From a virus, in the IMG/VR virus record IMGVR_UViG_3300049846_002551, positions 1-64,000 of that record: a stretch of 64,000 nucleotides of DNA; one strand, written 5' to 3'. The translations under genes were made by a program, and so were the position numbers. Positions 57,547-64,000 of this stretch are shown in pieces (the first letter of the stretch is position 1; each line of letters begins with the position of its first letter). The notes beneath the pieces are model-generated. The model made no database searches. It saw only the letters and a list, made by a program, of their open reading frames with translations, and was not told where the DNA came from.

Positions 57547-57842
57547 TTACAATTGTGGGTTGTAGTCATTATTCTGAAGGCTGTTCCGCTATGTTAAACG
57601 ATGATGACTGGATGGACGCGCTTACTTTCGAATGGGATGTCCATAATGTACATGATGATACGGCTGTTATTGTAAAATATACAAAACACGTTATCGGTTT
57701 TGTTTCGAGAGCCACAAAAGATTTAGTTTGGAAAGCGGTGAAGGCAAAGCGCATGATTAATATTTTGGGTTTAGTGGAATGTGCTTTTGTGGATAAATCC
57801 CATACGCAACTTAAGTGGTTTTCGGTGGAGGTAAGTGAGTAG
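57522..57842 (+). CDS. Stand-alone HIRAN-like domain protein
   Basis: A 106-residue protein from GTG 57522 with GGAGG 7 nt upstream. YVITIVGCSHYSEG, then FEWDVHNVHDDTAVIVKYTK and HVIGFVSRATKDLVWKAVKA, follow the HIRAN pattern (vvG..y; N..D..AI.V; iGyv....a). HIRAN domains bind 3' single-strand DNA ends in fork-remodelling helicases such as HLTF; small single-domain versions occur in phages. Here it lies between loader-like and DnaB genes. Confidence 0.6.
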   Translation: MAQNQSYVITIVGCSHYSEGCSAMLNDDDWMDALTFEWDVHNVHDDTAVIVKYTKHVIGFVSRATKDLVWKAVKAKRMINILGLVECAFVDKSHTQLKWFSVEVSE

Positions 57843-59278
57843 TGGAGCCTATTTACGCTAAGTTTTTAAGCTACGTGATTGATATGAACGGTCAACTTGA
57901 CCCTTTGTATGCACGAAAAATTTTCGCTAACACGGTTCTAACTTCGGAGTTCTTTTACGAGTATGACGCAAAAGCGAACACTTTTACTCCGACTGAAGCT
58001 TCGTTATTGTTTGATTTTTCAAAAGAACAATTTCATCGGTATGATGCTCCTGCAACTGTTGATTCTATTGTTACGGAAGTGATGAAGCGTAGTGAGTTGT
58101 CTACGTTCGATAAAGAGCGAATCAACGAAGCTTTGATTGTTATTTCTCAAGTGGGGGTAGTTCCTAATGATTTTGAATATAGTCTCGATTGCGTAATTGA
58201 AGCTTATACGGCTAATAAGACTATGCAAATTATGCAACGTGGAACCGCGACTTTAAAAAATGATCCACGTGGTGGTGTTGAATATCTAGTTCAATCGTTA
58301 ACACAGGTGCTTGCTTACCAGAGACTAGAGGAAACCGCGATTGAGCGCACGTTGACGCTGAGTACGTTTGCCGAATATCTGAAAGAGGAACTTCAAGAGA
58401 AAGGTTCGATCATGTCGGGTAGCGTGTCGTACCCTTATTTAGATGCGAATAGGATTTTAGGTGGCATGGCTCCTGGAGAGTTAATCGTTATTGCAGGACC
58501 TTCAGGTTCTGGAAAAAGCTTTATAGGGCATGATATTGCTTATTATGCGGCGTTGTCTTGCGGATTGAATACTGTTTGCGCTGATCGTGAAATGCTTCAT
58601 CCTCAAAATGGTTTGAGGTTTTTATCTCGACAGACACAAATACCTTCAAGAAAATTGCGTAATAAACGCAGTCGAACAGATGCGGAAAATCAGCTAATTG
58701 ACGCCGCATTAGAAGAATATGTGAACATTATTTCCGAGCAAGACCCTCTTCTTTTTATTCCACCTAAACTTTGTGCTAACACATATATGATTCGTAGAGA
58801 GATTGATAAGCATTGGGGTACGCGAAAGCCAGATTTGATTATTGCAGATTATCTAACAGAGTTTGAGCCTACTATAAGACGAGAAGGGTGGGAAGAAGTT
58901 CGACAGGTGACGCATGATTTAAAACAACTCGGTTTATATTATGCATGTCCTGTAGTAACGATGGCGCAGATTAATCAGCGGAAAGAAGTGCAGTATCGAA
59001 CGATTAAACATATTTGCGATACATTGTTGATTATTGAAGAGGACGCTGATCAACCCTATGTTCCCCCTAAAGTGGATGAGTTTGTGGGTTCACCTGGTAT
59101 TATCCATTGTACGGTTGATAAAGCGCGGAATGAAGCGCATAACGTCGGTTTCTCTTTGGAAATCGAGTTTGCGACGGCTTCTGTTCAAGCCGCTCCAGAG
59201 TATGGAAGAACTGCTATTGGCAGAGAATTGCAGAAATCTCCATATGATCAGGATGAGGATGCAGACTTACAAGATTAA
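57842..59278 (+). CDS. Replicative DNA helicase, DnaB type
   Basis: A 478-residue helicase. Residues about 1-150 are the helical N-terminal domain. Residues about 205-460 are the RecA-like core: ILGGMAPGELIVIAGPSGSG with Walker A GPSGSGKS (about residues 218-225), Walker B LIIADYLTEF near 336, TMAQINQR in the loop-2 region, and IIHCTVDKARNE near the end. It starts with GTG sharing a base with the previous stop (TAGTG). It should unwind the fork at 5'-3' polarity with the adjacent primase domain. Confidence 0.9.
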   Translation: MEPIYAKFLSYVIDMNGQLDPLYARKIFANTVLTSEFFYEYDAKANTFTPTEASLLFDFSKEQFHRYDAPATVDSIVTEVMKRSELSTFDKERINEALIVISQVGVVPNDFEYSLDCVIEAYTANKTMQIMQRGTATLKNDPRGGVEYLVQSLTQVLAYQRLEETAIERTLTLSTFAEYLKEELQEKGSIMSGSVSYPYLDANRILGGMAPGELIVIAGPSGSGKSFIGHDIAYYAALSCGLNTVCADREMLHPQNGLRFLSRQTQIPSRKLRNKRSRTDAENQLIDAALEEYVNIISEQDPLLFIPPKLCANTYMIRREIDKHWGTRKPDLIIADYLTEFEPTIRREGWEEVRQVTHDLKQLGLYYACPVVTMAQINQRKEVQYRTIKHICDTLLIIEEDADQPYVPPKVDEFVGSPGIIHCTVDKARNEAHNVGFSLEIEFATASVQAAPEYGRTAIGRELQKSPYDQDEDADLQD

Positions 59279-59751
59279 TGTTTGATAAACGCGATATTGT
59301 AGAAGTGGCAGAGGAACTTGGAATCGAGTTGACTTATCACGAACACACGGACAGACCTTACTATATGGGTTTCTGTCCGTTGCATGATAATGTTAAAACT
59401 CCTGCCTTTGTAATATTTCCACGCATACAACGTTTTTATTGCTACGGTTGTACACCTGAAGGTGGAGATGTTATAGATTTAATTCGAAAAAAAGAAGGGT
59501 TGAGTTTTAAACAAGCAGTACAACGAGTTACGATTGCACTTACAGCCGAAGATTCGTTTTTAAAGAGGTTGAAGCAGAACACTAATACTGTGGATTTAAA
59601 CTATTTGCAGATTCGTGCTATGAAATTGAATGACGAGCCGCGCCGTTTAAACTTCAATACGGTTCAGCGTCTATATCAACAGTTTGATTTTTTAATCTCG
59701 GAAAACAGGTGGTTGGAAGCAGATCATCTTCTTAGGAAAGTTGGCGCATGA
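59278..59751 (+). CDS. DNA primase zinc-binding domain without TOPRIM
   Basis: A 157-residue protein. Residues about 1-95 are a DnaG-type CHC2 zinc domain (DIVEVAEELGIELTYHEHTD; FCPLHDNVKTPAFVIFPRIQ; FYCYGCTPEGGDVIDLIRKK; LSFKQAVQRVT). Ligands are C33, H36, C55 and C58 by count. The catalytic TOPRIM polymerase domain is absent; the rest is a helical tail. Either a separate gene outside the window supplies it or the protein only recognises template. Overlaps neighbours by 1 and 4 nt. Confidence 0.8.
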   Translation: MFDKRDIVEVAEELGIELTYHEHTDRPYYMGFCPLHDNVKTPAFVIFPRIQRFYCYGCTPEGGDVIDLIRKKEGLSFKQAVQRVTIALTAEDSFLKRLKQNTNTVDLNYLQIRAMKLNDEPRRLNFNTVQRLYQQFDFLISENRWLEADHLLRKVGA

Positions 59752-61787
59752 TTCTAGAAAAAGAGTTAACAGGATTACCAGACGGGTGTCATTTAAACCC
59801 AATGCAGGAACTATTAGTTCCGCATATTAATGAGCATTACAATATTGTTGTTGCGGCTCCTACTGCTTCGGGGAAAAGCCAAGCGATTACTATGTTTGGT
59901 TATAAGCACTTACGCAATAAGAAAAGGGTTTTGTATATTGGTATCATGAGAGCTTTAGCACAAGAGAAGTTTGACGATTGGCAATTACCAACTCACCCTT
60001 GGAGTAAGTATGCTAAGACTGTAATCAGCGGTGACTACCGCATGGACACGGATAAACAAAAAGAAATTGATGCGGCTGAGATTATTTGTATTACCCCGGA
60101 ATCTTTGGCGTCGCGTTTAAGGCATCCTCATTCACCACGGAATCAATGGTTACATGAAGTCGGTATTTTGATTGTCGATGAATGCCATTTGCTTTCTGCG
60201 GATGATCGTGGAACCAACATGGAAGCCGCATTGATTGAGTTCACATATGAATTTCCGGACGTACAATTAATCGGGTTGTCTGCGACTCTTCCTAACGTTG
60301 ATGAAATTGGTCACTGGTTTACAATTCTTAATAACAAGGAAACCTATGTTATTGAGAGCGAATATCGTCCTGTTGTTTTGGAGAAGCATTTTATGTCTTT
60401 CTCGAACACGGTTCGTGAAGCGATGGAAGAAGAGAAATTAGCTATGATTGATCAGTTAGTTTGCGACGAGAAACCTGATCAGCAGTTTTTGATTTGTGTA
60501 TGGCAGAAAACATGGGGAAAGAAGATTGAAGAGTATCTTTCGAACAAAAAAGTGCCTGTAGCATTTCACAATGCGAATTACGATAAAGGTACGCGCAAAA
60601 ACATTGAGCAATCTTTTAAAGACGGTAGAATTCGAGTACTGATTAGTACGTCTACTTTGTTTACAGGGGTTAATCTTCCTGCCAGGAACGTAATTATTAC
60701 CGCAGTTGATATTGCACGAATGGATATTCCAGTTTACGAGTTGCAACAGGCGATGGGAAGAGCAGGTCGCCCAAAATACGATACTGAAGGCGACGTTTAC
60801 ATTATGGTTCCTAGTCAACGCTTTAGCTATCATCAGCGGCGTATTTTGACAGGAGAACCTGTGCGTTCTGTATTGCACAAAGAAGAATGGTTGGCGATGC
60901 ATTTTTTAGGTGCTCAATATCTTGGACGCATTGATAATTTTGAAGGGTTTAATTTATGGTTTAACCGCACGTTAACACAATATCAAAACAATTTCCCGAA
61001 AGAAGTGAAAGAAAGCATGCTTTCCAATATTTTGGATGATATGCGTATGCGTCGTATGATTATGTATGACGATTACACGAAGCATTTTCGTTTGGCACAT
61101 AGAGGAAAAATTGCGGCGCAGATGTATATGGACCCCTATCACTTTAGTGATGCGCTGATCAATCTTTCGAAGTATTTTTCGCTTGTGAACCCGAACGATA
61201 TGGATTTAGCTGTAGCGTTGGGTTCATGTCGAAAGTTTTCTGAGAACTCTATTTCGAATCGAGAAAAGTTGGCGATTCCAGATGAGGTTTTATTGCGGCA
61301 GGATGTTCTGAAAGCGTATATTAAGTCGATCAGCGTTATTTGGTATAGAATTAACGGAAAGCCTGTTCCGGAGCTTTTGTCAAATGTTAATTTTAAAATT
61401 TTTGATGATTTTCCGCGCTTGCATGCGGCAGTGGCAAGAGCAAATAACGAAGTTGAGCGTTGGAAGAGTATTACTCCGGAGAAACTTGATATTCTTTTTA
61501 TGCGAGTTATTTTGAAATGTTCGGAAGAGCAAGCGGAGTTAGGGCTTAAAAAATTTACGAGCAACGAGCGCAAAAAGCTGTTAGCAGTTGGAATTTACTC
61601 GGTACGTGATGCAATGAATAATTTGGGTATGGTTCTAAAAGTTATTCCGCATATTCGATGTATAGAATTAGGGTTGATTAAAGCTGGAGCTAAACCGCCA
61701 ACCGTGAATTCGGATGGTGTTGTAGAATACGCGGAAGTTTCCTCTAATCGTGGATTTGTTGGAAAGCGGGGTTTTGGAAAGCGATGA
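59748..61787 (+). CDS. Ski2/Hel308-like superfamily 2 helicase
   Basis: A 679-residue helicase. Motif I: VAAPTASGKSQ (about residues 35-45); Ia: ALAQEKFDDW; motif II: DECHLLSADDRG near 143; motif III: GLSATLPN; motifs IV-VI: VLISTSTLFTGVNLPARNVI and QAMGRAGRPKYDTEGDV near 333. The helical C-terminal half ends with a helix-hairpin-helix-like region (LKKFTSNERKKLLAVGIYSV). This is the Hel308/Mer3/Brr2 layout, which is rare in phages next to DnaB. It could act in fork restart or recombination. Confidence 0.82.
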   Translation: MILEKELTGLPDGCHLNPMQELLVPHINEHYNIVVAAPTASGKSQAITMFGYKHLRNKKRVLYIGIMRALAQEKFDDWQLPTHPWSKYAKTVISGDYRMDTDKQKEIDAAEIICITPESLASRLRHPHSPRNQWLHEVGILIVDECHLLSADDRGTNMEAALIEFTYEFPDVQLIGLSATLPNVDEIGHWFTILNNKETYVIESEYRPVVLEKHFMSFSNTVREAMEEEKLAMIDQLVCDEKPDQQFLICVWQKTWGKKIEEYLSNKKVPVAFHNANYDKGTRKNIEQSFKDGRIRVLISTSTLFTGVNLPARNVIITAVDIARMDIPVYELQQAMGRAGRPKYDTEGDVYIMVPSQRFSYHQRRILTGEPVRSVLHKEEWLAMHFLGAQYLGRIDNFEGFNLWFNRTLTQYQNNFPKEVKESMLSNILDDMRMRRMIMYDDYTKHFRLAHRGKIAAQMYMDPYHFSDALINLSKYFSLVNPNDMDLAVALGSCRKFSENSISNREKLAIPDEVLLRQDVLKAYIKSISVIWYRINGKPVPELLSNVNFKIFDDFPRLHAAVARANNEVERWKSITPEKLDILFMRVILKCSEEQAELGLKKFTSNERKKLLAVGIYSVRDAMNNLGMVLKVIPHIRCIELGLIKAGAKPPTVNSDGVVEYAEVSSNRGFVGKRGFGKR

Positions 61788-62488
61788 GTCGTAAAAAGAA
61801 TATGGACACCACAGAGACAGGTGGACTGCGAAGTAAGCGAACGACTGAAAGCTGGAGCGACATTTCTAATGCGCCATTACAGGCGGGAGATTTACTGAAA
61901 ATTTTCAATGAGGCGACTGAAGTTAAGCGCACGTTTCAGATTCATTCAGTTGTGTCGAATGAAGATGGTACTTCTCGTCGCATTAATGCAACGGTAATTG
62001 ACACTACGGATCATAACGAGCAGATTGGTTCTGTGGTGGATTTTGATTTGCCAAGAGCGCAACCTATTCTTGGAAGTCTGATTAAGACGGACGAGAAATT
62101 TGAACGTCTGGATATTGTTCAGGTTAATGACCTTATGGCTGTTGAACTTTATAAATGGCTTATGTCGCGTAGTACTTCGAATTTTGGTGCTCCTTTCAAA
62201 GCTTGTGTCCAGTTTTTGGTTACTGGTGGATTTCTTTCGGCAGATATCGATTACAAAGTAGCCCAAAATCGATTAAGAGCGATGATTAAACAACGTGGGG
62301 AATTGTTCCATTCTGGTGGAGGTCGAATTTTCGGAACAGGAATTGATTTGCAGTCAAGCACTAAGCAGGGTATGAAGTTGGGGCAAGGGATTGTTATGGT
62401 AAAACGAGTCAAGTTGTCCAAATTATTTATGGGATTTCGTTTAATGATTGAATCCGGTTTATTTGGAGATTTCATTATAGAGGAATAG
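61784..62488 (+). CDS. Protein of unknown function in replication module
   Basis: A 234-residue basic protein. The N-terminus is disordered and charged (SRKKNMDTTETGGLRSKRTT), followed by strands (AGDLLKIFNEATEVKRTFQI; VVSNEDGTSRRINATVIDTT) and a helical C-terminus. No motif recognised. Its ATG overlaps the Hel308-like stop (ATGA), and the polymerase starts directly after its stop. A processivity or ssDNA-binding role is possible by position only. Confidence 0.5.
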   Translation: MSRKKNMDTTETGGLRSKRTTESWSDISNAPLQAGDLLKIFNEATEVKRTFQIHSVVSNEDGTSRRINATVIDTTDHNEQIGSVVDFDLPRAQPILGSLIKTDEKFERLDIVQVNDLMAVELYKWLMSRSTSNFGAPFKACVQFLVTGGFLSADIDYKVAQNRLRAMIKQRGELFHSGGGRIFGTGIDLQSSTKQGMKLGQGIVMVKRVKLSKLFMGFRLMIESGLFGDFIIEE

Positions 62489-64000
62489 ATGGTAAAACCG
62501 AGAGGAAAGTTAGATGCGCCTATTGTGATTGTAGGGGATGCACCTACAGATAGGGAAATGGAAGAAGGTCTTTCGTTTTCAGGACATTCGTATGACTTAA
62601 TGTATGACTTACTAGGTCAAGCGGGGTTTGACATTGAAGATTGCGTGTTTGTGAATGCTGTCACTTTTCAAAAGTACACAAAGCGTGGTGCGCTTACTGA
62701 AAAAGAGATTCTTCCAGATGCGAAGAAGTATTTAATCCCATTTATAGCTCAGTATCCACGGAAGATGGTTATTGCGATGGGCAACAACGCTCTTTGTGCC
62801 ACAGGGGTTTCTAAAAAGCCACAAAAGGTTAATTCTTTTCGCTCAAAGGTTTCAGTATCCGAATTACTGGAGAAGCACGGCTGTACAGCGTTTATAACCG
62901 CTACATTGCATCCTTGGCTAGTGCTGAAGGAGCCGGATTTAGATAAAGATTTAGTGACCGACCTAAGCTATGCGCGGAGAATCTACTTAGGGGAGCATTC
63001 AGAACAGGTTGGGATGGAGATTCGGGATATTGATAAGCCGCAGGATGTGAAGCACTTATGGAATGCGATTAGTAAGAATTCATCGTTAGCTTACGATTTT
63101 GAAACCTCTTCATTAGATCGTGATAATGCATTAGTTGTTACGTCGTCTTTTTGTAACGGGCTTAAAAATTCAAATGGAGAATACATCGTTTGGTTCTGGG
63201 GTGGATACGATAAATTGCAACCACGTTACCCCGATACGCTTTTAAAGCAATTTGTTCGTGAATTCGATAGCCTTTTTATGGAGGCTGGAAATCTTTATGA
63301 TTTGATTGCTTGGAACATGGCATATGACGATTGGGTTGCGGAACGTTGGGTTGGGCATGAACTTCCTGGTTCACAATTCGATGGCATGATCATGAAGTGG
63401 AGTGTTGATAATCGCAGACCACATGATTTAAAATCATCTACAGCACGGTTTCTTGGTTACCCTAACTACGATAAAGCTGTCGATGAGTCTGTAAAAGCTA
63501 TTGCCGCAAGACGTAATAAAATTCTAACGTCTACTGATGATTTGTTTGTGCTGGAATATTTCGGGTACACACCGGAGAAAGCAAAAACTGGATACCGTTG
63601 GCCTAAAAAACTAGATAAAAAGCTAGCGGCATACGCAATGCAAGAGTTTGAAGAGTTGCGTTTGTACAATTGTTACGATGCCGTCTACACTTATTTGCTT
63701 TTTGAAAAATTAGGTGATCGTATTAATCGTGCGAACTTAGGGTTTTCATGCGATTTTAGGCATCGAGTTGCGCGAGAGTTCTATAGAGCAGAGCAACGTG
63801 GCATGCTTTGTGACGTAAAGTTAAATCGTGAGTTTAGCAAGACTTTAGCAGATTTGGAAAAGAAATGTAAGATTGAAATTTCGAATCAAGTTGCGAGTAT
63901 GGGTTTCGATTTACCAGATTTCAACTATCTTTCGGGGGACCAATTAGGGGAAATTTTGTATGGTAAGCCTGTGATGCTTCCTTTTATTGATAGAACACCA
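62489..64000 (+). CDS. Uracil-DNA-glycosylase-like/DNA polymerase A fusion (3' end beyond window)
   Basis: The frame runs open from the ATG at 62489 to the window end, at least 504 residues. Residues about 10-170 resemble a family-4-like uracil-DNA glycosylase (IVIVGDAPTDREMEEGLSFS; KMVIAMGNNALCATG; ITATLHPWLVLKEP, HPW in place of HPS). Residues about 205-420 are a DnaQ-type 3'-5' exonuclease: SLAYDFETSSLD (Exo I), LIAWNMAYDDWV (Exo II) and LYNCYDAVYTYLL (Exo III). The family A polymerase domain begins near 430 (RVAREFYRAEQRGMLCDVKL) and is cut off. Such UDG-PolA fusions are known in other phages. Confidence 0.88.
   Translation, partial: MVKPRGKLDAPIVIVGDAPTDREMEEGLSFSGHSYDLMYDLLGQAGFDIEDCVFVNAVTFQKYTKRGALTEKEILPDAKKYLIPFIAQYPRKMVIAMGNNALCATGVSKKPQKVNSFRSKVSVSELLEKHGCTAFITATLHPWLVLKEPDLDKDLVTDLSYARRIYLGEHSEQVGMEIRDIDKPQDVKHLWNAISKNSSLAYDFETSSLDRDNALVVTSSFCNGLKNSNGEYIVWFWGGYDKLQPRYPDTLLKQFVREFDSLFMEAGNLYDLIAWNMAYDDWVAERWVGHELPGSQFDGMIMKWSVDNRRPHDLKSSTARFLGYPNYDKAVDESVKAIAARRNKILTSTDDLFVLEYFGYTPEKAKTGYRWPKKLDKKLAAYAMQEFEELRLYNCYDAVYTYLLFEKLGDRINRANLGFSCDFRHRVAREFYRAEQRGMLCDVKLNREFSKTLADLEKKCKIEISNQVASMGFDLPDFNYLSGDQLGEILYGKPVMLPFIDRTP

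Noticed and set aside
1-64000. Prophage or integrative element
   Set aside because: No integrase, excisionase, CI-like repressor, attachment repeats or host genes are visible; a wholly phage gene set fits a virion genome.
1-64000. Naming the host as Deinococcota from the leaderless promoters
   Set aside because: Leaderless genes also occur in Actinobacteria and elsewhere, and the moderate to low GC does not match typical Deinococcus; the possible spanin only suggests an outer membrane.

Overview
This window is about 64 kb of one tailed double-stranded DNA phage, very probably a long-tailed siphovirus. It carries an HK97-type head module (portal, prohead protease, capsid), a tail tube, a frameshifted tail-assembly chaperone, a 2,430-residue tape measure, distal tail and fibre proteins, a holin, and a phage-type replication module ending in a uracil-DNA-glycosylase/PolA fusion that runs off the right edge. 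I saw no terminase, integrase, attachment site, tRNA, rRNA, CRISPR array or insertion sequence. The host cannot be named. About ten genes have a -10 hexamer ending only 6-9 nt before the start codon, which implies leaderless mRNAs like those common in Deinococcota and Actinobacteria, but base composition is moderate to low GC and this is a weak hint only.

Layout. (1) 1-17.7 kb is an accessory, regulatory and adhesin region with many strand switches. It holds small unknown genes, two sigma-70-family proteins (3.0-3.6 kb minus, 5.8-6.5 kb plus), two predicted minus-strand small RNAs whose stem-loops display an anti-Shine-Dalgarno-like loop, a dCMP deaminase, a fibre/adhesin cluster (6.6-13.3 kb) rich in 63-bp coding repeats and polyglycine, a dNMP kinase, ThyX, and a holin plus spanin-like pair. 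(2) 17.9-31.1 kb holds head and connector genes on the plus strand. These are two unknown proteins, a degenerate ADP-ribosylglycohydrolase-like protein, portal, protease, capsid, connectors, tail tube, and the tail chaperone with a canonical A AAA AAC -1 slippery site and a separate downstream T reading frame. (3) 31.2-49.1 kb holds the tape measure with an embedded lytic transglycosylase domain, two tandem Dit-like paralogues, a 1,597-residue tip protein with two LamG-like domains, and small Ig-like and tip proteins. (4) 49.1-55.0 kb is a compact glycosyltransferase/methyltransferase cassette. (5) 55-64 kb is the replication module: UvsW-like helicase, a loader-like protein, a HIRAN-like protein, DnaB-type helicase, a primase zinc-binding domain without TOPRIM, a Ski2/Hel308-like helicase, and the UDG-PolA fusion.

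How it may work together. Two promoter classes are visible. One has a strong -35 with a shared 14-nt block TTGACAAAACTACT, a 19-nt spacer and GGTAYACT, and produces mRNAs with ribosome-binding sites; it stands before an unknown early-looking gene and before one sigma gene. The other is GGTANNNT placed directly before the start codon with little -35, giving leaderless mRNAs for the other sigma factor, nucleotide-metabolism genes, the head operon, the tail chaperone and the glycosyltransferase cassette. Two short RNAs exposing a mimic of the 16S rRNA tail flank the leaderless sigma gene. A speculative but testable reading is that the phage favours leaderless translation while its hairpin RNAs interfere with Shine-Dalgarno pairing.
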